Source: an uncultured Prevotella sp.
GTDB lineage: Bacteria > Bacteroidota > Bacteroidia > Bacteroidales > Bacteroidaceae
Length of the DNA: 5,127 nt
Direction of reading: 5' to 3'
NCBI GenBank assembly: GCA_947303825.1
Contig: CAMYZK010000208.1
Location: 1 to 5,127 of the forward strand
Of this stretch, positions 1 through 5,127 are shown piece after piece. Position numbers and translations under genes: made by a program. The notes beneath the pieces were generated by a model that saw only the letters and a list, made by a program, of their open reading frames with translations, made no database searches and had not been told where the DNA came from. Each line of letters starts with the position of its first letter. Position 1 is the first letter of the stretch.

Positions 1-134
1 CCGCCTCGTTCAAGGAAGAATATGCTGGGACAGATATACCCAAGCGGTATGCCCAGTTCTGCTCACAATACACTGTCCGTGCCAAAAGTTTTCTCAAGGA
101 GTTTAAAGTCATCGACGATAATACTTACCTGTAG
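1..134 (+). CDS. C-terminal end of an unrecognised protein (5' end outside window)
   Basis: The frame starting at base 3 is open from the window edge to a TAG at 132-134, giving 43 residues that end in KVIDDNTYL. The composition (mixed charged and aromatic residues, e.g. FKEEYAG, KSFLKEFKV) looks like a real soluble protein end. The two other forward frames give less protein-like peptides. I do not recognise the family from this tail. The gene reads in the same direction as the next gene, 105 bp downstream, but a weak hairpin and a good promoter lie between them, so they are probably separate transcription units. If TAG were read through, the frame would add only 11 codons before TAA at 168-170. 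Confidence 0.55.
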   Translation, partial: ASFKEEYAGTDIPKRYAQFCSQYTVRAKSFLKEFKVIDDNTYL

Positions 135-145
135 CCTCTTTTTAG

Positions 146-164
146 TCAAGAAATCCTTGATTTT
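146..164 (+). terminator. weak possible hairpin terminator
   Basis: TCAAG (146-150) and CTTGA (156-160) form a 5 bp stem with a 5 nt loop, followed by TTTT (161-164). It lies 12 bp after the stop of the partial upstream gene and before the promoter of the next, where a terminator would be expected. The stem is short and AT-rich, so this is a weak call. Confidence 0.25.
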
Positions 165-185
165 CCTTAAAAAAGGCAAGTATTC

Positions 186-216
186 TTGTCCAATTCGGAA
201 AAAAGAAGTAATTTTG
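186..216 (+). promoter_or_regulatory. Bacteroidetes-type sigma promoter for the PorD-like gene
   Basis: TTG at 186-188 serves as the -33 element and TAATTTTG at 209-216 matches the -7 consensus TAnnTTTG of the Bacteroidetes primary sigma factor. They are separated by 20 nt, within the usual 19-21. Transcription would start near 222-224, leaving a leader of only about 16-18 nt before the ATG at 240. The position also argues that the longer TTG-initiated reading from 186 is not used, because its start codon would lie inside the promoter. Confidence 0.65.
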
Positions 217-239
217 CACCCGTAACAGAACGAAATGGC

Positions 240-1145
240 ATGAGACGACTATTGTTTGGCTTTTTCTTCCTTCTTTTGCTGTACACAGACGCTGTGGCAC
301 AGGAACTCCAGGCAAAGATAAGCATCAACAGCTCGCAGGTACAAGGAACTGATAAGAGCGTTTTTGAGAACCTGCAGCAGACGTTGGAGCAGTTTGTCAA
401 CGAGCGGCAATGGACAGCCCTTCAGTTTCAGGAGAACGAGCGAATACAGTGTGTGTTCAATATCACTGTGTCGAAGTATGATGCCGGATCCAACAAGTTC
501 ACTTGCTCCGCACTGATACAGGCCAACCGTCCAGTATTCAACTCTGCCTATACCACTACATTATATAATAATAAAGACAAGAACTTCGACTTTGAGTTTG
601 TTCAGTTTGACCAGCTGAACTTTAACGAGGAAGTTATCGACAATCAGTTGGTTGCCCTTTTTGCCTATTATGCCTATCTCATCATTGGGCTCGACCTCGA
701 CAGCTTCTCACCAATGGGCGGCACTGATGTCCTTCAGCGTTGTATGAACTTGGTGAACAATGCCCAAGACTTGGGCTTTGCTGGCTGGAAGTCGTTCGAG
801 GACTCACGCAACCGTTTTGCCATTATCAACGACTATCTGGATGAGGCTATGCGACCCTTCAGACAGCTGCAGTATGACTACTACCGCAAGGGGCTCGACG
901 AGATGGCTCAGAATGTGGAGCGAGGGCGTACGGCTGTAAGCACAGCCCTGCAGGAGTGCCTCAAGAAAGCCCATGAAGAGAAACCCCTCAGTCAGCTTCC
1001 ACAGATATGGACCGACTACAAGAAGGACGAGCTTGCAAACATCTACAAGGGGAAAGGCACGCAGAAAGAGAAAGAGCAGGTTTACGACATTCTCTTCGGC
1101 ATCAACGCATCGCAGAATACTTCTTGGGAAAAGATAAAGCAATAA
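240..1145 (+). CDS. porD: DUF4835 / PorD-like type IX secretion protein
   Basis: A 301-residue exported protein of the Bacteroidetes-specific DUF4835 family, which recent annotation (from memory) names type IX secretion system protein PorD. The precise role in T9SS is not well defined. Visible features are a signal peptide with basic MRR, a hydrophobic run at residues 4-15 and a likely signal peptidase I site after AVA (cleavage between A20 and Q21). There is no lipobox cysteine, so it should be periplasmic or envelope-associated. Family-like segments include NERQW (about 54-58), the QANRPVFNSAY stretch (about 94-104), and YYAYLIIGLD followed by SFSPMGG (about 143-161). The rest is rich in charged helices. 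ATG 240 was chosen over the in-frame TTG at 186 because it places the signal peptide at the very N-terminus and the promoter upstream. The gene ends in TAA. It is followed 73 bp later by fabD on the same strand, possibly as one transcript. From memory, relatives often sit beside coaBC and recN; that context is not seen here. Confidence 0.8.
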   Translation: MRRLLFGFFFLLLLYTDAVAQELQAKISINSSQVQGTDKSVFENLQQTLEQFVNERQWTALQFQENERIQCVFNITVSKYDAGSNKFTCSALIQANRPVFNSAYTTTLYNNKDKNFDFEFVQFDQLNFNEEVIDNQLVALFAYYAYLIIGLDLDSFSPMGGTDVLQRCMNLVNNAQDLGFAGWKSFEDSRNRFAIINDYLDEAMRPFRQLQYDYYRKGLDEMAQNVERGRTAVSTALQECLKKAHEEKPLSQLPQIWTDYKKDELANIYKGKGTQKEKEQVYDILFGINASQNTSWEKIKQ

Positions 1146-1153
1146 TAACTTTC
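1121..1153 (+). promoter_or_regulatory. possible promoter for fabD
   Basis: TTCTTG at 1121-1126 and TAACTTTC at 1146-1153 resemble the -33 and -7 boxes (TTTG and TAnnTTTG) with 19 nt between them. The last base of the -7 box is wrong, and the -33 box falls within the end of the preceding coding region. If real, it would start fabD mRNA near 1160 with a leader of about 60 nt. The 73 bp gap before fabD leaves room for it, but readthrough from the upstream gene is equally possible. Confidence 0.25.
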
Positions 1154-1218
1154 ACTCCCCTTCACGTGGAGCTTGCGAAAGATGAACACTTTAATAACAA
1201 CAGGATAAATAACAGAAA

Positions 1219-2106
1219 ATGAAAGCATTTGTATTCCCTGGACAGGGGGCGCAGTTCGTAGGCATGGGCAAGGACCTCTACGACAACAATTCTACAGCAA
1301 AGGAACTTTTTGAGAAAGCAAACGACATCCTTGGCTACCGCATCACAGACATTATGTTCAATGGTACCGACGACGACCTCAAGCAGACCAAGGTGACCCA
1401 GCCGGCCGTCTTCCTCCACTCGGTTATCTCTGCAATATGCATGGGAGAGGCTTTCGACCCGAAGATGACTGCCGGACACTCGCTTGGCGAGTTCTCTGCA
1501 CTCGTGACTGCAGGTGCCCTCTGCTTTGAAGACGGTCTTAAACTGGTCTATGCACGTGCCATGGCCATGCAGAAGGCTTGCGAGGCTCAGCCCTCGACAA
1601 TGGCTGCCATCATCGGTTTGGCCGACGAAAAGGTAGAGGAAATATGCGCTGGCATCAACCGCGAGGGACATGTGGTGGTCTGCGCCAACTATAACAACCC
1701 CGGACAGCTGGTTATCAGCGGTGATATTGAGGCCATCAACGAGGCTTGCGAGCAGCTGAAGGCTGCCGGTGCCAAGCGTGCTCTGCCCCTGAAAGTGGGC
1801 GGTGCCTTCCATAGTCCGCTGATGCAGCCTGCAAAGGATGAGCTGCAGGCAGCTATAGAGGCAACCCAGTTTAACACTCCTAAGTGTCCCGTATACCAGA
1901 ATGTTGATGGCAAGCCTCACACCGACGCTGCCGAAATAAAGGCCAACCTCATTGCCCAGCTCACCAGCAGCGTACGCTGGACACAGTGTGTGCAAAACAT
2001 GATTGCCGATGGTGCCACCGACTTTACAGAGTGTGGACCGGGTAAGGCTCTACAGGGTATGATAGCAAAGATAAACAGAGAGGTGAGCGCACATGGCATC
2101 GAATAA
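1219..2106 (+). CDS. fabD: malonyl-CoA:ACP transacylase (FabD)
   Basis: A cytoplasmic 295-residue enzyme that moves the malonyl group from malonyl-CoA to the phosphopantetheine of acyl carrier protein, supplying elongation units for type II fatty acid synthesis. The length is normal for FabD. The N-terminal FPGQGAQ (residues 6-12) forms the oxyanion-hole loop. The nucleophile elbow GHSLGE (86-91) carries Ser88. Arg113 in YARAMAM binds the malonyl carboxylate. His198 in GGAFHSP is the catalytic base partner. NYNNPGQ (157-163) and Gln247 match conserved active-site positions, and the C-terminal GPGKALQGMI (272-281) is typical. Nothing key is missing. ATG 1219 gives the canonical N-terminus; only a weak, distant AGGA (1202-1205) precedes it, as is common in Bacteroidetes. 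The stop TAA (2104-2106) overlaps the start of the downstream amylase gene by 14 bp, so the two are probably co-transcribed. The other fab genes are not in the window. Confidence 0.96.
   Translation: MKAFVFPGQGAQFVGMGKDLYDNNSTAKELFEKANDILGYRITDIMFNGTDDDLKQTKVTQPAVFLHSVISAICMGEAFDPKMTAGHSLGEFSALVTAGALCFEDGLKLVYARAMAMQKACEAQPSTMAAIIGLADEKVEEICAGINREGHVVVCANYNNPGQLVISGDIEAINEACEQLKAAGAKRALPLKVGGAFHSPLMQPAKDELQAAIEATQFNTPKCPVYQNVDGKPHTDAAEIKANLIAQLTSSVRWTQCVQNMIADGATDFTECGPGKALQGMIAKINREVSAHGIE
2079..2087 (+). promoter_or_regulatory. strong Shine-Dalgarno site for the amylase gene inside fabD
   Basis: Within the last codons of fabD the bases GAGAGGTGA contain GAGGTGA, a seven-base match to the 16S anti-Shine-Dalgarno complement (AAGGAGGTGA). 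They end about 5 nt before ATG 2093. Such a good site is unusual for Bacteroidetes and supports ATG 2093 over the next in-frame ATG at 2108. It suggests translational coupling to fabD. Confidence 0.55.
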
Positions 2107-2587
2107 GATGATTGTCTATCAAATCTTTACGCGTCTGTATGGCAATAGCTGTCAGACGCGTAAACCTTTTGGTACTATTGAGGAGAACGGATGTGGCAAG
2201 TTCAACGACTTCACACCGTCGGTGCTCAAGCAGATACGAGAGATGGGCGTCAGCCATGTGTGGTACACCGGTGTCATACGCCATGCCACCATGACCGACT
2301 ACACAGCTTTTGGCATACCACGCCAGCATCCTGCCGTGGTGAAGGGTAGGGCAGGGTCGCCATACGCCATTACCGACTACTATGACGTAGACCCCGACCT
2401 GGCTGTCAACGTTGAGAAACGCATGGACGAGTTCGAGAAGCTCGTTAACCGCACCCACCGCGCAGGGTTGAAGATGATTATTGATTTCGTGCCCAACCAC
2501 GTTGCCCGTCAGTACAAGAGTATAGCCAAGCCTAAGGGCATTGTAGATCTGGGTGAGGACGATGACTCCACCCTTGGGTTCAGTCAA

Positions 2588-2590
2588 TAG
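2588..2590 (+). other. in-frame amber (TAG) codon inside the GH13 gene
   Basis: The codons run TTC AGT CAA TAG AAC AAT TTC TAT, with the same frame open on both sides. The stop falls between conserved regions I and II of the amylase. The 5' context CAA-TAG recalls viral readthrough sites, but the following AAC AAT does not match the CARYYA downstream motif. No stem-loop specific to this site was obvious to me. Confidence 0.9.
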
Positions 2591-2788
2591 AACAATTTCT
2601 ATTATTGCCCCGGCCAGAGCTTTTCTCCTTACTTCGACCTCTATCACGGCGAGAAGGAACCATACGCCGAGATGCCCGCCAAGGCGACCGGCAACGACTG
2701 CTTCAACAATGCTCCTGGCATGAACGACTGGTACGAGACGGTGAAGCTTAACTACGGCGTAGACTATTATGCCGGCATCACTCCTGCT

Positions 2789-2809
2789 GCCTTCCGCCTT
2801 CCGCCTTCC
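2789..2809 (+). repeat. three tandem copies of the heptamer GCCTTCC
   Basis: Three perfect, contiguous 7 bp units lie inside the amylase frame and encode part of the stretch AAFRLPPST (about residues 232-240), just before the helix leading to conserved region II. Because 7 is not a multiple of 3, gain or loss of one unit would shift the frame; with three units (21 bp) the downstream frame is correct. The local proline-rich segment looks like a surface-loop insertion. Confidence 0.8.
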
Positions 2810-3742
2810 ACCCCCATCCCCGACACATGGTTCAAGATGCTACACATCCTGCTCTTCTGGGCGGGAAAGGGCGTAGACGGCTTCCGTTGCGACATGGCAG
2901 AGATGGTTCCGGCCGTCTTCTGGGCATGGGCTACTGCAAGAGTTCGTGAGGCATATCCCAATGTCGTCTTTATCGGCGAGGTTTACAATCCCCAGCAATA
3001 CAGGCTGTTCGTTGATTCTGGCTTCGACTATCTCTACGACAAGGTGGGCATGTACGACGTGCTGTGCGACGTGCTGCGTCACCGCCGTGACACTAATGCC
3101 ATCACATGGGCCTGGCAGCAGACCGACGATATCAGCAGCCACATGCTCTATTTCCTGGAGAATCATGATGAGCAGCGCCTTGCCAGTGACTTCCTTGTAG
3201 GAAGTGCAGAAAAGGCGCTTCCCGCTGCCGTTGTCAGTGTGCTTCTCAATCAGAATCCTTTCATGCTCTATGCAGGACAGGAGTGGGGCGAGCGTGGCAT
3301 GGACAAGGAGGGCTTCAGCGGCCTTGACGGTCGAACTACCATCTTCGACTATTGGAGCATGTCGGAAAACCGCGCCCCCAAGCTTGTTGACTACTATCGC
3401 ATGTTACTGACAACAGCCCAGAAGGAGCCCGCAGTAGTGCATGGCAAGATGTTCGACCTTATGTATGTCAATCAGCATCTGTACCGCCAGTATGCGTTTA
3501 TGCGTGCTTACAAGAAAGACGTGCTCATTGTTGCTGCCAATTTCGACGATGTGCCTGTAACAACAGAAATAACTGTTCCGCAGCACGCTTTCGACTATTT
3601 GGATTTAACCGAGGGTACATTCAATGCAAGCAGTCTGCTCACAGGAGATATTCTTACTGTTGATTTGCTATACGATAAGAGCATAACAATCAGTCTGGAT
3701 TCAAGAGGCTCCGTTGTGCTGAAGCTGACAATGCCGAAATAA

Positions 3743-3776
3743 GAAAATGCGATGGGGCTGCGTTTCATCGTTTTTC
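3743..3776. terminator. bidirectional hairpin terminator between the convergent amylase and comEC genes
   Basis: CGATG (3750-3754) pairs with CATCG (3766-3770) around an 11 nt loop. The stem extends outward through a G-T wobble (3749/3771), a bulged T3748, and GAAAA (3743-3747) against TTTTC (3772-3776). The flanking A-run and T-run give a U-tract on both strands, so it can end transcription from either side. It begins immediately after the amylase stop codon and includes the comEC stop codon (3765-3767). Confidence 0.6.
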
Positions 3777-5000
3777 TGGAGGCATTAGCCTCAAGGCTAT
3801 GGTATATATAATGCCTACAATGACATACATCAGTAACACTTGAATGATGGATAGGTGTATGCCGTTGATACTGGAGAGCGGTAACCGAGATATTACTGCC
3901 AGTGCATCGTTAAGCCCTTTGGCCAGACATATCAGAATGCCTGTGGCAGCAGGTATGATCAATGCCAACACGGCACTGTAGAGTATTGCTGTGGCAAATG
4001 GTATTACAACGAGGTTGGTGAGCAGGAACCATGTCGGAAAGCGTCCGAAGTGGTACATCACCAGCGGGGCTGTGCCTAGCTGTGCTGCTATTGATACCGC
4101 TATAAGTCCAAAGAACCATCTTGCCAACCGGTGTTTCTGTAGCCATTTGGCAGATACATATCCTCGCATGACAGGCATAAAAAGCAGTATTCCTGCCATG
4201 GCCATAAACGACAGCTGGAAGCCAATGTCGAAGATAAGGCTACTGTCTGTCAGGAGCATCACCAAGGCGGTGAAGCAGAGAACTCCCAGTGGGGCATTTG
4301 TCCTTCCCCCTACAGCAAAGGCAGAATAGATGGTAATCATTATCGCTGCCCTCACAATGCTTGTAGAGAGTCCTGTCAGAAAGGCAAATGCCCATATCGA
4401 CAGGATTACTATAAGCTGTGACAGCCAGAACCTTTTCCGACCCAGTGTCAGGGTGGTAAGCAGCATGTAGATGATGCCAAGGTGGAGTCCGCTCAGTGCC
4501 AGCACGTGTGAAGCTCCGCTCACCGAGTATGTTTCTCGCAGCTGTTTTGAAACACCCGACTTTTCACCCAGTGTCATGGCTGCTACCACAGCCATGGCAT
4601 CGCTGTCACTGTTGCCGTCAGCCTCTAGCCTTTTTATTAGTTTGCCTCGCCATTGACTGGCTGTAAGGCGTGCCCGTTCCAGATGGCTTGGTTTACTTAT
4701 ATCATTGGGTTGTTGCCAGCTAGTGTTCCTCCTTATCAGGTGGCCATTTTCCAGACGGACAATATTATGCTCCTTCCCGTTGGGAGATATACTCATTCCC
4801 AGCGAGAAGAAGCATGCCAGAATAGTTACGCTTTGTGTGAGCGGATAACGTTTAACCCACAGCGTGGCCAATGAGGTGGCTGCCATCAATGCTATAGCAA
4901 ACCATTTGTCCAGCCCTAATACAAATCCCGCCAAAATTCCTGTTGCCAGAGCAGTTACAGGCATTAGCAGAGGAGCATTGAGCTGTGGCTTTCTCCTCAT
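3765..5000 (-). CDS. comEC: ComEC/Rec2-type DNA-uptake channel protein, short form
   Basis: A 411-residue inner-membrane protein of the ComEC/Rec2 competence family, which forms the channel passing single-stranded DNA into the cytoplasm during natural transformation. The N-terminus has hydrophobic segments at about 11-30, 33-48 and 55-71. A polar linker follows (about 72-135), then the start of the Competence domain with AMTLGEKSGVS and the hallmark SGASHVLALSGLHLG (161-175). Further membrane segments lie at about 176-186, 192-210, 215-230, 236-251, 262-278, 296-308, 325-350, 351-372 and 384-405. GLSTSIVRAAIM (210-221) and FDIGFQLSFMAMAGI (257-271) are also typical. Bacteroidetes ComEC proteins usually have about 650-700 residues, with a DUF4131 OB-fold between the early helices and the Competence domain. 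Here that region is reduced to a 60-odd residue linker, and there is no C-terminal metallo-beta-lactamase domain. ATG 5000 gives an MRRK start, with AAGGA only 2 nt upstream. The stop TGA lies inside the convergent terminator. The gene follows a minus-strand gene by 41 bp, probably as an operon. Confidence 0.88.
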   Translation of the reverse strand: MRRKPQLNAPLLMPVTALATGILAGFVLGLDKWFAIALMAATSLATLWVKRYPLTQSVTILACFFSLGMSISPNGKEHNIVRLENGHLIRRNTSWQQPNDISKPSHLERARLTASQWRGKLIKRLEADGNSDSDAMAVVAAMTLGEKSGVSKQLRETYSVSGASHVLALSGLHLGIIYMLLTTLTLGRKRFWLSQLIVILSIWAFAFLTGLSTSIVRAAIMITIYSAFAVGGRTNAPLGVLCFTALVMLLTDSSLIFDIGFQLSFMAMAGILLFMPVMRGYVSAKWLQKHRLARWFFGLIAVSIAAQLGTAPLVMYHFGRFPTWFLLTNLVVIPFATAILYSAVLALIIPAATGILICLAKGLNDALAVISRLPLSSINGIHLSIIQVLLMYVIVGIIYTIALRLMPPEKR

Positions 5001-5041
5001 CGTCCTTGGTGCAAGTTTTTGCTAATAGTAGCTGTTGCGTG

Positions 5042-5127
5042 TCACTGAATCTCCCAGCCCACGGCCGATGCTCCGAGCACAGCTGCAGAAGCACCGTCGA
5101 GGCCGCTGACGAGGAACTGTGCCTTAC
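5042..5127 (-). CDS. C-terminal end of a minus-strand protein, possibly ROK-family sugar kinase (5' end outside window)
   Basis: Reading the minus strand from the window edge gives 27 residues, starting KAQFLVSGLDG and ending SAVGWEIQ, then TGA at 5042-5044. The pattern (SGLDGASAAVLGASAVGWE) resembles the LG-x-x-A-x-x-GAA-x-x-A tail of ROK-family glucokinases and regulators. That would make it a cytoplasmic hexose kinase or ROK regulator, but 27 residues are too few to be sure. It lies 41 bp upstream of comEC in the same direction, with no convincing promoter or terminator between them, so the two may share a transcript. A different minus-strand frame here (start 5094) overlaps comEC and has an unlikely composition, so I prefer this one. 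Confidence 0.5.
   Translation of the reverse strand, partial: KAQFLVSGLDGASAAVLGASAVGWEIQ

Larger units (their letters stand above)
2093..3742 (+). pseudogene. GH13 alpha-amylase-family protein, interrupted by an in-frame TAG at 2588-2590
   Basis: A glycoside hydrolase family 13 enzyme acting on alpha-1,4/1,6-glucan. It has no signal peptide, so it is probably cytoplasmic and may act on glycogen or imported maltodextrin. The frame runs 549 codons from ATG 2093 to TAA 3740-3742, with one internal stop at codon 166. Before it, 165 residues hold the start of the (beta/alpha)8 barrel (IVYQIFTRLYGN) and conserved region I, DFVPNH (131-136). After it, in the same frame, come region II GFRCDMAEM (nucleophile Asp267), region III IGEVYNP (acid/base Glu296), region IV ENHDEQR (His358, Asp359), AGQEWGE, and a C-terminal beta-rich domain. 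Residues are numbered counting the TAG as 166. Neither half alone has a complete active site. An ATG at 2672 could begin the second half but has no well-placed ribosome site. The flanking protein (GFSQ, stop, NNFYYCPG) is continuous with no gap or shift, and one C-to-T change from CAG (Gln) would explain it. It may be a recent null mutation, a sequence error or a readthrough site. The GH13 subfamily is uncertain. Confidence 0.85.

Noticed and set aside
186..239. An N-terminal extension of the PorD-like protein from TTG at 186.
   Set aside because: It would put 18 polar residues before the signal peptide and the start codon inside the promoter; ATG 240 is far better.
1162..1995. A long open frame of 277 codons on the minus strand opposite fabD.
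   Set aside because: It is the antisense shadow of a high-quality fabD, is rich in Leu, Val, Cys and His, has no recognisable domain, and covers most of a conserved gene.
2588..2590. Pyrrolysine insertion at the internal TAG.
   Set aside because: Pyrrolysine is known in methylamine methyltransferases and a few other families of methanogens and some anaerobes. There is no pyl gene here, and a GH13 loop position next to Gln gives no reason for it.
2024..2647. A 207-codon minus-strand open frame across the fabD/amylase junction.
   Set aside because: It is antisense to two recognised genes, has no family resemblance, and has the composition of a reverse-complement frame.
4836..4849. TGTGAGCGGATAAC, a 14-base exact match to the core of the E. 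coli lac operator.
   Set aside because: It lies wholly inside the comEC coding frame (minus strand, encoding part of VKRYPLTQ), without the outer bases of the operator or any adjacent promoter or lac gene. A coincidence of codon use is the simplest explanation, and the surrounding sequence gives no sign of vector.
4852..5094. An 80-codon minus-strand frame overlapping the start of comEC and the upstream gene end.
   Set aside because: It conflicts with comEC over about 150 bp, and its Cys/Gln/Ala-rich sequence looks random. The frame ending at 5042 gives a more protein-like tail.

Overview
The window looks like chromosomal DNA from a Bacteroidales bacterium, most likely Prevotella or a close relative. 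The grounds are a DUF4835/PorD-type secretion gene (a Bacteroidetes family), a Bacteroidetes-type promoter (TTG, 20 nt, TAATTTTG), mostly weak ribosome binding sites, and protein sequences of Bacteroidales character. No mobile element, CRISPR array, tRNA or rRNA is visible.

Layout. Bases 1-134 (+) hold the C-terminal end of an unrecognised gene. A weak hairpin and then a good promoter (186-216) lead into a secreted DUF4835/PorD-like protein (240-1145, +). After a 73 bp gap comes fabD (1219-2106, +), encoding malonyl-CoA:ACP transacylase with all its catalytic residues. Its end overlaps by 14 bp a cytoplasmic GH13 alpha-amylase-family gene (2093-3742, +). That gene is split by a single in-frame TAG at 2588-2590, while the frame continues intact for about 1.15 kb beyond it. 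A bidirectional hairpin terminator (3743-3776) separates this rightward block from a leftward one. The leftward block contains a short comEC/rec2-type DNA-uptake channel gene (3765-5000, -), preceded 41 bp upstream by the C-terminal end of another minus-strand gene (5042-5127, -), tentatively a ROK-family sugar kinase.

The genes do not form one pathway. PorD-like serves type IX secretion, FabD supplies malonyl-ACP to fatty acid synthesis, the amylase would process internal alpha-glucan, and ComEC imports single-stranded DNA. fabD and the amylase are probably co-transcribed and translationally coupled.

I see no wholly new system. The best points for a second look are the lone in-frame TAG that separates the catalytic motifs of the amylase, a 3 x 7 bp tandem repeat in the same gene, the ComEC that appears to lack its usual OB-fold region, and a terminator that overlaps the comEC stop codon.
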